Assembly: GCA_910592005.1 (NCBI GenBank)
Contig: CAJVPP010003466.1
Coordinates: forward strand, 1 to 11,565
Origin: Funneliformis mosseae
Taxonomy: Eukaryota > Glomeromycota > Glomeromycetes > Glomerales > Glomeraceae
Length of the DNA stretch: 11,565 nucleotides
Direction of reading: 5' to 3'
Positions 1 to 7,706 of this stretch are shown here, in pieces. Under the pieces are notes generated by a model. That model saw only the letters and a program-made list of their open reading frames with translations, did not search any database and was not told the DNA's origin. Within the stretch, counting starts at the first letter, position 1, and the number at the start of each line of letters is the position of its first letter. A program made the translations under genes and the position numbers.

Positions 1-8
1 ATTTAAAT

Positions 9-84
9 CAGGTCGGATTTTTGTTTGACCTGAACTGATCCTCTCAGTTCAGGTAACTTGATTGACCCGACCCGAACCGACCTG
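9..84. repeat. GC-rich foldback (nested inverted repeats) in the left flank
   Basis: The outer arms are CAGGTCGG at 9-16 and CCGACCTG at 77-84, which are perfect reverse complements. Inside them ACCTGAACTGA (28-38) pairs perfectly with TCAGTTCAGGT (44-54) across a 5-nt loop. The block is rich in CCCGACCCGAACC-type sequence, far more G+C-rich than the rest of the window. Nested inverted arms like these suggest the end of a foldback or MITE-type DNA element cut off by the window edge, or the flank into which the Gypsy element jumped. No transposase or target-site duplication can be tied to it. Confidence 0.6.
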
Positions 85-223
85 TTCGGAGCTCTACTCT
101 TGCCTAATAAGAGTTATTTACCAACTTCTTTCTAGTATTCGATATCTTGTTTGACCTTTTTCAGCAGACGTAATGTATTTGTACATATAAGGCATATCCT
201 TTCGAACAAATTGTTTTCAATAA

Positions 224-1114
224 CCTATTACCTTATCTATTTTGTCAAGGGTATATACTGAAATCTTAGAACAAGACTTAGTAAGGCCTATAGCAGACCG
301 ACGATTATTACAACAACTTGTTGCATCTTCAACACCTTCTGCATCTAGCTTATCAACTTCACTCCCTAATTCACCCCTAGTTAAAACTGAAACAATGGCC
401 ACAGGAGAAGAAATGAGAGCTATCTTTCGAGAGATCTTTGGAACTGATGGACAGCATTTGACAGATATCAGTGAACGACTTCACAGAACTCAAAATGGAA
501 AAAGATCCATTATTAAAATTGACTATTTCTCTGGAGCTGAAAATGAAGATCCTGTAGAGTGGCTCACTGCGTTTGAAAGAGCTGAAATCACTAATAGATA
601 GACCACTGAAGCACAAAAAAAGGCTCTTACTGGAGGACACCTTAAGGGCGTAGTAGCTGACTGGTTTGATAGTATCACCACTACTATGGGAGACAGTTGG
701 AACACTGAAACAAATGGTGATTAAAATTTTGAGGATTTATTGAAGCTCGCTTTGTAAGTGAAACTAAGAAAAATTAATGATACCAGGAATTAACCTCTGC
801 GACAACAAACTGATGAATCTGTTGATTCCTATGCTAACAAATTCAAGAAACTAGTGACTCATATAGGATTAACAGATAATGCACAGAAGAAATGGATGTT
901 TCTGATGAGACTAAATCCTGCTTATACTCCATTAGTTTACTCACAAAATTCAGCTGATTTAGATGCTACTGTAAACTCTGCACGAACTATTAAAATTGGA
1001 TATAATTTTGCCTCTAAAAAAGCCCCTAAGGATATCAGCATTACTACAGTATCTAACCCTAAAAATGTGGTTACCAATGTTGAAGTGAATGAATTCACAA
1101 AGAAATTAGAATAG
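224..1114 (+). pseudogene. gag: gag capsid region, broken
   Basis: This region encodes the structural Gag protein of the Ty3/Gypsy element, which packages the RNA in cytoplasmic particles. The frame is open from 224, just after a stop at 221-223. The first ATG with an ordinary context is at 394, so the true start is uncertain and may lie upstream. The capsid (retrotrans_gag-like) signature is visible as DPVEWLTAFERAEITNR before a stop at 599-601 that replaces an expected Trp, followed by LKGVVADWFDS. The chain then shifts frame near 722-735, continues as GFIEARFVSETKKN with two stops at 775-780, returns to the first frame near 797 (LRQQTDESVDSYANKFKKL) and runs to a stop at 1112-1114 where Gln is expected. 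Residues between the breaks remain coherent, which marks a decayed copy rather than a chance ORF. Confidence 0.88.
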
Positions 1115-1543
1115 TTATCTATAAATTATGCTAATTTGACGACTGCTTTATTAGCTCAACCCCAACAACTACCAAGAAGACGAACAGAACGAACTTATAA
1201 TGATACTACTAGAAGACCCAGACAAAATATGTCTTCGATGATCTGCTATAATTGTAATAAAGAAGGACATATAGCTAGATATTACTCTCAACCTCATCAG
1301 CAACTAAGAAGAACTAATAGAAGACCTCACTATGATGATACTAGAGATATATATCTGGCTGATCAATATTGTGAAAAAGAATATAATAACAATGAATATA
1401 CTTCTGAGAAATATTATGAGGAAGATGAATACGAAGTCTACCTAAATACTAGGTCTGGACCTTACTCAAAAAATGCTGTGTCAAAGAATAAGAGAAGATC
1501 AGTAAAATTTCAAACCCACCTAAAATTACTGTTAAAGAATTAG
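1115..1543 (+). pseudogene. gag: gag C-terminal (nucleocapsid) region with a damaged CCHC zinc knuckle
   Basis: This continues the capsid frame after the stop at 1112-1114. It is Arg/Gln-rich at first (PRRRTERTYNDTTRRPRQ), as expected for an RNA-binding nucleocapsid. A zinc knuckle follows at 1244-1285: C-x2-C-x4-H are all present, but the fourth zinc ligand, expected to be Cys, is Tyr (TAC at 1283-1285), explained by one G-to-A change. The tail is rich in Asp, Glu, Asn and Tyr and ends at a stop just past 1540. Near 1515 the family-like reading moves to another frame through the proline-rich junction and continues as the linker. The knuckle of such elements normally binds RNA, and this copy should no longer hold zinc properly. 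Confidence 0.85.
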
Positions 1544-1850
1544 ACATAAAAGAATCAACACCAGACCTAGTAACTGAGCCAGTTAGAATCAAAAAAGCAT
1601 TAAAGACTCCTAAAAGAAGGTTGTTACCTGCCCCTATTGAACAACTAACTGAATTTAATGTCTTTACTTATTTACAAAACTTACCATATAGATTATCAGT
1701 GAGACAGGCTGCACATGCTATTCCTAAATATCATTCTGGTTTAGCTCGAACTGTTAGACGTTCAAGAAAAAGAGCTACTAATGAAACTAAGGAAGCTAAC
1801 TTAGTTGAAAGTGATGATGAATCAACCTCACTGCAAAGTGTACTTTAAGA
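1544..1850 (+). pseudogene. gag-pol linker of the Gypsy element
   Basis: This is an open stretch in a third frame, from about 1516 to a stop at 1846-1848, joining the nucleocapsid to the protease. It is basic in the middle (RRSRKRATNETKEANL) and acidic at the end (ESDDESTS). It has no catalytic motif that I know. The segment around 1621-1740 (EQLTEFNVFTYLQNLPYRL) looks like a conserved, folded linker rather than random sequence, since it has no stop over about 75 codons. Near 1836-1850 the chain slips by one base into the protease frame. The assignment rests on position and on coherent composition only. Confidence 0.7.
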
Positions 1851-2173
1851 GTTAGACAAAAGGCTCAAACTGCAATTATCGATAGTGAAGCTACTACCAG
1901 CATCATAACCAAAGCCTTAGTAAAAAAATTGGGATATAAAATAAATCAACCATCAAAAATGATAGTGGTAACAGTAAATGGTACAAAGACTCATTCCCTT
2001 AGAATTATCGATAATGTGCTAGTAAAAATTGGAAAAATTAATGTACCTACTCTTTTCAAGTGTTTGAATCTAAGGATGAAATCCTTATACTCAGAAATGA
2101 TTGGCTTAGAATAACTAATGCTACTATGAGTTAGAAACAATCCATTCTTACTATTAAACAAAATGGAATTACA
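1851..2173 (+). pseudogene. Retropepsin-like aspartic protease, active site mutated
   Basis: This domain would cleave the Gag-Pol polyprotein. The catalytic motif of retropepsins, D-S/T-G, is seen as AIIDSEATTSIITKAL, so the motif at 1881-1889 reads D-S-E; a single G-to-A change (GGA to GAA) explains it. The flap and second half follow as GYKINQPSKMIVVTVNG and then KIGKINVPT. The frame shifts by one base around 2058-2060, and the chain resumes as VFESKDEILILRNDWL at about 2060-2107, where families of this type usually have LGNDWL. The Arg at 2093-2095 again fits G-to-A. A stop at 2132-2134 replaces an expected Trp. Loss of the Gly after the catalytic Asp makes activity unlikely. Confidence 0.85.
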
Positions 2174-2521
2174 ATGAAAATTTCTATTGCCTTCACCAAA
2201 ACAGCTAAAGTTGTGACTCAAAAAGCTGAGAATAAATACGAAAGTGAAGAATATGAGGATGAATATTTAAAAGAATACCCTATTTATTTATATAATAATG
2301 TTGACTCAAAAGAATCAGAGTTAGATGACGAGTTGGGATTTAATCTATGGCCTGATCACTACTCTTCTAGACAATCTGAAGAGGATACTGATACTAATGA
2401 AGAATTAGAAAAACAGTCAGAAGACAATCCAGCTGTTTATCTTGCTGAAATTGCAAGATATACTGGTAAAACTGATTCAAACTATTTGGAGCAACTAGAA
2501 CCTTTAGATCATCATCAATAG
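2174..2521 (+). pseudogene. Acidic spacer between protease and reverse transcriptase
   Basis: An open stretch of 115 codons follows the protease in the same frame. After a short tail of the protease fold (MKISIAFTKTAKVVTQ) it becomes strongly acidic, with runs such as YESEEYEDEYLKEYP and EEDTDTNEELEKQSED, and ends in LEPLDHHQ before two adjacent stops at 2519-2524. The low-complexity acidic composition suggests a disordered tether. No enzymatic motif is visible. Its position between protease and RT, and frame continuity on both sides, make it part of the same polyprotein rather than a separate gene. Confidence 0.75.
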
Positions 2522-2524
2522 TAA

Positions 2525-3329
2525 ACTTTTATGAATCTTTTGGGAGAATATTATGACATTTGTGCAAGAAGTCAAACTGAAATATGACAAACAACTAAAA
2601 TCAAACATCGTATTTATACTGAAACAGCTATGCCAATCGCTCAAAAACCATATTGAATAAACCCTGAAAATACAAAATTCTTGAATCAAGAGTTAAAAAA
2701 AATGGAAGAAAATAGTATAATTCAACCCTCTTATAGTCCATAGACCTCACCTGTCATAATCGTAGGAAAGAAAGAAGGTGAAAAAAGATTATGTGTTTAT
2801 TATCGAAAAGTTAATACAGTTACAAAAATTGATACATATCCATTACTAAGAATCGATAACTTATTAGACTCACTAGGTGGAGCAAATTGGTTTACTACTC
2901 TTGACTTAGCCAGTAGTTATTGGCAAGTGGCAATACACCCTGATGATATAGAAAAAACTGCTTTCATTACAGTAAATGGGATTGTACGAATTCTTAATCA
3001 TGCCTTTTGGTTTAAATAATGCATCTGGAATATTTCAAAGGCTTATGAACTGGATTTTAAAAGACTTCCTTGGGTTATTTGTATTGGTCTACCTTAATTA
3101 TGTAATCTACTCAAAAGGATCTTTTGAATTACATGTTAACCACATTAAATAAGTGTTTCAAGCTTTTAGGGACGCTCATCTCACGATAAAATTAAAGAAG
3201 TGTTACTTCTGTCAACCTTTCTTAGCATTCTTAGGATATATTGTAGAACAAGAAGGAATTCAACCTGATCCAGAGAAAATTAAAAAAATTGAAGAATTTC
3301 TAGAATCAAAAAGTCTAACTCAACTACAT
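2525..3329 (+). pseudogene. pol: Reverse transcriptase domain, catalytic Asp pair lost
   Basis: The RT copies element RNA into DNA. Recognisable blocks in order are the approach segment (KHRIYTETAMPIAQKPY), SYSP-stop-TSPVIIVGKK with the stop at 2741-2743 in place of Trp, KRLCVYYRKVN (usually CVDYRKLN), ANWFTTLDLASSYWQVAIHP, then a one-base insertion near 2978 in a G run, followed by MPFGLNNASGIFQRLM and the palm motif. That motif, normally YLDD, reads Y-L-N-Y at 3090-3101, so both metal-binding Asp residues are gone and one residue after them is missing. Other stops are at 2585, 2654 and 3150. The domain ends abruptly after LTQL (about 3323), where a foreign block is inserted before the LxxxxGYYRKFIKDFA segment. 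Confidence 0.93.
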
Positions 3330-3747
3330 TGTTACGTTGAGTTTTGTAGCTTCAAATAAAATCTCAAAAGGATAAATAAAACTAAGACAATTACTTAAGA
3401 GATCACAGGTGAGAATTCACAATAATGTCAAAGAATTATTCTCAATAATAAACACGTGAGATAAATACAAAATAAATATAAAGATAACTCAAAGATATTT
3501 TAGAGATTACGATTCAAAGACTCCAAGTCAATACAGCGAATCAATATAATATTATATAATAAGTTAACTAACAAAAGGGATTGCACGAATGCAAAGAATC
3601 ACAGATAATATATAACAGTTTTAAAGGGTTTGCGAAGGATAAGTTTAATACTTGGTTAATTATACTCCTTTATTGATATAATAAATAAGTTCAGTACCTA
3701 AAAGATTAAGATCTCGTCAGTGCTGAGACTCAAAGAAAATACAGAGA

Positions 3748-3755
3748 TATTTATA
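3748..3755 (-). promoter_or_regulatory. TATA-like box in the nested insert
   Basis: The minus strand reads TATAAATA here and is followed by a less AT-rich stretch (about 3700-3740). That would suit transcription starting inside an antisense LTR, with U3 on the 4048 side and U5 on the 3330 side. TATA-like words are common in AT-rich DNA, so this is weak support for orientation rather than a proven promoter. Confidence 0.25.
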
Positions 3756-3864
3756 CATGTTGAATAAATAATAAAATAAACTAAACTAAATATATCGAAG
3801 GAAATAAAGTTGCCATTTTGCTAGGCAATAAAGTTGCTGTGTCAATAAAATTGCCAGATCTGCA

Positions 3865-4010
3865 GGTAACTAAATGGACATCTATGATCTACTTGATTAT
3901 CAAAGGCAATAAAATTGACATCTAATGATTTACATAATTGATAGATGGCAATAAAATGGACAAAATGATCTTCATAGAAGATCTATATGGCAATAAAATT
4001 GATTTCCTAT
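3865..4010. repeat. Approximately 42-bp tandem repeat in the nested insert
   Basis: Head-to-tail units start at about 3865 (degenerate, 40 bp), 3905, 3947 and 3989 (partial). Their starts are 40, 42 and 42 bp apart. The unit opens with GGCAATAAAATTGAC or a close variant, followed by an ATGATCT/ATGATTT-like part. Further copies of the core GG(C/A)AATAAARTTGCC stand at 3800, 3824 and 3841 without the regular spacing. Internal repeats of this kind are typical of the U3 region of some LTRs. The third unit also contains a 7-bp inverted repeat, GATCTTC/GAAGATC at 3967-3983. Confidence 0.75.
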
Positions 4011-4059
4011 TCTACCAATTAAATCTATCTAAAATTTTACCTGTCACAATGTGCTGCAT

Positions 4060-4690
4060 TAGAATTATTTGGTTACTATCGAAATTTATTAAAGATTTTG
4101 CACAACATGCCAAACCTTTGACCTTATTATTGAAGAAAGATCAGCCCTTTGAATGGAATGAGAAACAACATGCCTTTGATCAATTAAAGGAAAGACTTAT
4201 TATAACATTAATCTTGCAGTATCCAGACTTTGAAATATCTTTTATTTTATACACTGATGCTTTAAAGAAAGGATTAGGTACTATATTATTTCAGAAGAAG
4301 GATGGAAAAGAATATGTTATTGCATATGCTAGCAGGTTGACCAACAAAACTGAGAAAAATTATCCCATCACTGACTTAGAGTATTTAGCAATTGTTTGGT
4401 TAATAAAGCATTTACATCATTATCTTAGTCGACTATTCACCATCGTAACTGATCATACTGCTTTAAAATAGCTGAAAACCTAAAAAATGCCAAAAGGAAG
4501 ACGTGCTAGATGGATCATGAAATTGCAACAACACCATTTTACCATAGAACATAGAGCAGAAAAATATAATGCAAATGCAGATGCATTGTCTCGCATATAT
4601 GATGAAGAAACTGCTAAATGTTTCATTATTGATCTTACTAAAACGGATATAGCTGATGATGAGGATGAAAACATTGGTATAAAGAAGAGA
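4060..4690 (+). pseudogene. pol: RNase H domain and its C-terminal end, catalytic residues kept
   Basis: RNase H removes the RNA strand of the RNA-DNA hybrid. After the insertion the chain resumes as GYYR with a one-base shift (about 4075-4081), then FIKDFAQHAKPLTLLLKKDQ, the usual RT-RNase H connection. The RNase H core shows YTDALKKGLGTILFQKKDG (Asp at 4256-4258), YPITDLEYLAIVW with its conserved Glu, and TIVTDHTALK with a further conserved Asp. A stop at 4469-4471 replaces the Trp that normally follows ALK, and another stands at 4481-4483. The chain then reads MPKGRRARWIMKLQQHHF and NANADALSRI, the classic end of this domain in Ty3/Gypsy pol, and passes into an acidic tail ending at 4691-4693. 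The active-site acids seem intact, unlike those of RT and protease. Confidence 0.92.
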
Positions 4691-4693
4691 TAG

Positions 4694-5269
4694 AATGGCA
4701 TATTTCTTCTCCTGAATCTGAAGAAAATGATGAATAGTTTGAAGAGAAATTGTCTTGACAATAATACTGTCTTAATTATTGCCATTGGGTATAAATCTTC
4801 TAATAATGAACTAGAGGAAATTTACCGTAAAAACATAAAGATTAAATAAGTAATTGCTAGACAACCCATTACCAAAGGAGGATCACAATGCACTTTTTCA
4901 TGTGATACTGAAAACCATCATGTTCACATATATTGTAAAGTATGTAAGAAAAATTTATTGTATAGAACTATCATCTATGATTGTGTCATTGGGTATGGTT
5001 TAGGAAAAATTCAATCAGACATGAAACTAGAATATTTGACTAATGACCTCTGGTGGGAAGAACCTTTCTTAGTACAACAGAAAAACCTTTGTGCACAATT
5101 ACACTTTCACCTTGGTGATATTGATAATGCATCTCTTTCCCCCTCTTATTAAATTAACCCTTGATATAATACAAGAATTAAGTGAAAGTGAAAGTGTTTA
5201 CAGTATGATAAACAGCTTAAATTCTTAACCATGGAAGAATAACAATATAATTAACTATTTAATTATTTA
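4694..5269 (+). pseudogene. Spacer between RNase H and integrase with a Cys/His cluster
   Basis: After a frame change near 4685 the spacer is acidic (HISSPESEENDE). From about 4850 a coherent frame carries QPITKGGSQC followed by a dense metal-ligand pattern at 4889-4945: C-x3-C-x5-H-H-x-H-x2-C-x2-C. It runs on through YDCVIGYGLGKI and LTNDLWWEEPFLVQQ to a stop at 5150-5152. A stop at 4847-4849 sits where Gln would fit. From 5153 to 5269 only short frame-shifted pieces (IKLTLDIIQELSESES) remain. This cluster is separate from, and upstream of, the integrase HHCC finger. It looks like a zinc-binding module particular to this Gypsy lineage. I do not recognise it as a named domain, and its role is unknown. 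Confidence 0.65.
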
Positions 5270-6475
5270 ACTAACCAAACCTACCCTACTACTCTTAACC
5301 AAATATAACAACACAAATTGAATGTATTATCAAAACATTATATTATCAAACATAATTTATTATACAAAATTAATAAAAATAACCTAAATAATCTAATTAG
5401 AGTACTCAAGAAAACAGAATTAAAACCTGTCCTTTACATGTTTCACAATAATCCAACTGCTGCTCATAGTTCAAAAGAAAAGATGATAGAGAAAATTAGA
5501 AAATGTTTTTATTGGCCTCAAATGTTCGAAGATATTAAACTATATGCAATCCTGTGATTCTTGTCAGAAAAGAGGAAGAGCCTCAAGGATAGAACCTTTA
5601 CATTCTATATCAATTGGATAACCATTTCACCATATTGGAATAGATTATGTTGGACCTTTACCAATTTTCAGTAAGGGAAACAGATATATAATTATTGTTA
5701 TGGATTATTTAACCAAGTGGCCTGAAGCTAAGCCTGTAAGGCATAATGATGCTAAAACAACTGTACAATTTATATATGAAGATATAATTTGCTGACATGG
5801 ATGTTCTGGAGAAATACTTATCGATCATGGTACTCATTCAACAATCAATTATTACATGAATTATTACAAAAATTTGAAATACCTCATAGAATGTTCATGC
5901 CATATCATCTATAGACCAATGGATTAGTTGAAAGATTTAATAGAACTTTAATAGAAACTCTTACGCGAACTGCTACTAATCATCAAAAGGATTGGGATCG
6001 TTTCATTGCCTCCTGCACTTTTTGCTTATCACATAAATGAACATTCGGTAACAAAAATGTCACCTTTCTTCTTTATATATGGATAAGAAACTAAATTGCC
6101 AATGGATAGTATAGAAATGGAGGAGGAACCCCTCCTGCTCAATCATGTGAAAAAACAATTAGATCAGCTGCCAATTATTCATAATACTGTTTAACAAAAT
6201 TTACAAAAAGAACAACAAAAACAGAAAGATCGATATGATGAAAAATTAAAGAAAATTGTGTTATTCCAAATAGGCAATCAAGTTTTGTATTACAAAGCAA
6301 TGCTAGATAAGCAATAGTCAGGAATACTAGATCCAAAATGGAAAGGACTATATTATATACATGATGTAATTAGAAACGGAGCTTACAATATTAGGGAATT
6401 AAATGGGAAGTCCTCAAAACTTCTGTAAATGGAAGTTTATTAAAAATCTATATAAATAGAGTGGATATTGATTGA
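5270..6475 (+). pseudogene. pol: Integrase domain with DD35E geometry, frameshifted
   Basis: Integrase inserts the cDNA copy into the genome. The N-terminal HHCC finger is complete: His at 5444 and 5465, Cys at 5553 and 5562, with a frame change near 5547 between them. The catalytic core (IGIDYVGPLP, YLTKWPEAKPV, NGLVERFNRTL) keeps Asp 5643-5645, Asp 5823-5825 and Glu 5930-5932. Allowing for one lost base near 5832, the last two are 36 codons apart, which is DD35E. Stops occur at 5619, 5793 (Arg expected), 5912 (Gln expected), 6084, 6192 and 6315 (Trp expected), and frames also change near 6010 and 6412. A GPY/F-like C-terminal module is seen as KGLYYIHDVIRNGAYNIREL at about 6342-6401. No chromodomain is visible before the stop at 6473-6475. 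Confidence 0.93.
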
Positions 6476-6517
6476 ATTCTACCCCTTTTTCCCAAAATTA
6501 AAAATGGATTTATATAA

Positions 6518-6985
6518 TCAAATTTTGCAGACTTACAACAAACTGAACCACTTTATCTGAATATTTTATCTCCTTTTTATCAACACAATGATACTGCATT
6601 ACAACAAGTGAATCTCTATTTTAACAACTTAGAAGAGCAAAAGCTTACGAAATTGAGTCAAAATATTAATAGTTCTCTAGCATATGGGAAAAGCTATTAA
6701 AACTAAGACTGAATTATTAATTGAAAGAGCTCAATATATGAACCTTCTCTCACCATATTATCGAAAAGTAGTCATACGTGTATATTACTTATACGAATTA
6801 ATTAGAATAGACCAAATTGCTCAAATTAAGCATACAACTATAGGAATGCTCTTTTGTATTAATCGTGAACAAGCTTGTACAGAAAGCTAATATAATCGCA
6901 AGAGCTCAGATATTAGAGGAGGAAGTTATTAGTAATAACCCATTTGCATCACTAAATAACTGCGCTAATTAATGTCACCAATAAT
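6518..6985 (+). pseudogene. Unrecognised coding-like segment after the integrase
   Basis: An open frame at 6518-6700 (NFADLQQTEPLYLNILSP and onward) passes, through an overlap with a frame change near 6684, into a second open frame at 6684-6890 (LLIERAQYMNLLSPYYRKVV and YYLYELIRIDQIAQIKHTTI). After another shift near 6870, ARAQILEEEVISNNPFASL follows up to about 6970. The pieces join into about 150 codons of mixed, helix-prone composition. No domain is recognised. It may be a C-terminal extension of this pol, an additional ORF of the element, or the 3' end of another gene. The break pattern matches that of the retrotransposon, so shared origin is likely but unproven. Confidence 0.5.
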
Positions 6986-7151
6986 CACTAGGAAAATCGT
7001 GATCACTATTTTCACTGATTTCACTGCTATCACAGTTATCGTTGTAATATTCATTTTCATTATTATTACATTTATCATTATTTTATTTATTATCTTTATT
7101 ATCATAGTTATATTTACTTTCACTATTATATTTATTATCTTTTTTCTATAA
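6972..7151. repeat. Low-complexity ATT-rich strip, open on both strands
   Basis: The plus strand is dominated by ATT, TTT and ATC triplets. From ATG 6972 it reads 59 codons of almost only Ile, Phe, Thr and Val before TAA at 7149-7151, too monotonous to trust as a membrane protein. The complement reads as an Asn/Asp/Ser/Glu/Lys-rich chain, with segments such as NNNENEYYNDNCDSSEISEN, interrupted by a few stops. That style is common in disordered fungal proteins of AT-rich genomes. The reading direction cannot be decided. It is either a triplet-repeat expansion or a relic of a disordered-protein exon on the minus strand. Confidence 0.5.
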
Positions 7152-7706
7152 TTGTATTTTATATAAATATCTTATATTATCACCTTGACAAAATAACAAG
7201 TTTTTATTATACAATTAATAAAGTATAATCTTAACAACCTAAAAATTATATCTTTGCTAATATCTAATTCCTTAAAATATAAATCATCAATAAAGACGAC
7301 CTGACCTTTCAAATTAAATAAATTTGTGTTTATTTTTTTCATAGTTTATGACTTAAACTCTCTATTAGCAAATAAGCTTTGTTATCCTAATGACGTAGTG
7401 TTTAGGCTTAATAATGATATTTTAGAATTGTTTCTAATTGGATTAGTAAGATTAATGAAATGCCAATATAAGCTTATTGTAGAAAATAATGGTAAACAAA
7501 TTCCATTCTAAAAAATTAATAAAATTAATTAGTTTTTAGCTTCAAATATATAAATTTATATAGTTAGTATCATTAGTTTTTGTGTAATATGTATTTAAAA
7601 AATTTCAGTTTTTTTTTGTTTTACACTATATATCTAATATTTAGAAAAGTATAAAGAATCATTTAAAGAATAAGATTATTTATGTGATATCAGAAAATAA
7701 AATAAT
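7152..7706. other. AT-rich interval between the two transposon relics
   Basis: No LTR, tRNA or recognised protein domain is seen in this interval. Its only notable content is the small ORF at 7326-7511, described separately. The rest consists of A/T runs and TATA-like words without organised repeats. The 5' part of the hAT transposase, which should lie here, is not recognisable, so the relic is either truncated or its first half has been replaced. Confidence 0.6.
7326..7511 (+). CDS. Hypothetical small ORF or exon fragment
   Basis: A stretch of about 61 codons is open to a TAA at 7509-7511. It has no ATG at its head, only GTG at 7326. Its 5' side reads as T-rich sequence ending in TTTTTTCATAG at about 7334-7344, which resembles a fungal 3' splice site. 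It may therefore be a terminal exon starting about 7345. The protein text (YPNDVVFRLNNDILELFLIG, then KCQYKLIVENNGKQIPF) looks like ordinary coding sequence, with mixed charged and hydrophobic residues and no stops. I do not recognise the family. It could be an exon of a host gene, part of the neighbouring hAT relic, or chance. Confidence 0.3.
   Translation: MFIFFIVYDLNSLLANKLCYPNDVVFRLNNDILELFLIGLVRLMKCQYKLIVENNGKQIPF

Larger units (their letters stand above)
3330..4053 (-). mobile_element. Nested insertion in the Gypsy pol, probably an antisense solo LTR
   Basis: The RT-RNase H connection is interrupted after LTQL and resumes with FGYY-RKFIKDFA at about 4068. Between these lie about 720 bp with no coding sequence of the host family. 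The ends resemble LTR termini: TGTTACGTTG at 3330 and CCTGTCACA ending at 4048, so TG...CA with a TGTKAC/GTMACA inverted pair. Read on the minus strand, a TATAAATA box lies at 3748-3755 and a 42-bp tandem repeat occupies the U3-like part, which favours antisense orientation. The flanks show CTACAT (3324-3329) and CTGCAT (4054-4059), a possible target duplication with one mismatch, but five bases (4049-4053) separate the second copy from the CA end. The limits are therefore uncertain by a few bases. Confidence 0.65.
224..6475 (+). mobile_element. Degenerate Ty3/Gypsy LTR retrotransposon (coding part), with a nested insertion
   Basis: The domain order gag, CCHC knuckle, aspartic protease, reverse transcriptase, RNase H, integrase is diagnostic of Ty3/Gypsy (Metaviridae-type) elements; Copia elements place integrase before RT. 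The polyprotein can be followed across all three plus frames by conserved motifs, through in-frame stops and about a dozen one- or two-base shifts, so no product of full length can be made. An insert of about 720 bp splits it near 3330-4053. Removing that leaves about 5.5 kb of coding sequence, a normal gag-pol size. I see no long terminal repeats by eye: the 223 bp before gag do not match the sequence after the integrase. The LTRs may lie outside the window, be too diverged, or be lost. The host is probably a fungus. Confidence 0.95.

Noticed and set aside
377..640. Minus-strand ORF of 87 codons opposite gag
   Set aside because: It is antisense to a clear gag frame and Ser/Phe-rich with no motif: a shadow.
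1991..2221. Minus-strand ORF of 76 codons opposite the protease
   Set aside because: The protease reading on the plus strand accounts for this DNA, and no start context or domain supports the minus strand.
3865..4010. CRISPR-like array in the 42-bp repeats
   Set aside because: The whole unit repeats head to tail with degeneracy; there are no unique spacers, and the host is eukaryotic.
4480..4785. Minus-strand ORF of 101 codons opposite the RNase H end
   Set aside because: It lies opposite the conserved KGRRARW and NADALSRI coding; its Phe/Leu/Ser-rich composition is what the complement of a Lys/Glu-rich frame gives.
599..6317. Reassigned stop codons (an alternative genetic code) as the reason for the many in-frame TAA, TAG and TGA codons
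   Set aside because: All three stops occur, they replace different residues (Trp, Gln and Arg), and true frameshifts and catalytic losses accompany them. Decay explains the data better.
6972..7151. Membrane protein from the Ile/Phe-rich plus-strand frame
   Set aside because: The monotony comes from ATT/TTT triplet bias, and no charged loops or family resemblance support a real protein.
238..7195. 13-bp inverted match TATTTTGTCAAGG at 238-250 and 7183-7195 as possible ends of the Gypsy element
   Set aside because: In AT-rich DNA several 13-mers like this are expected by chance in 11.5 kb, LTR ends should be direct repeats, and the match does not extend.
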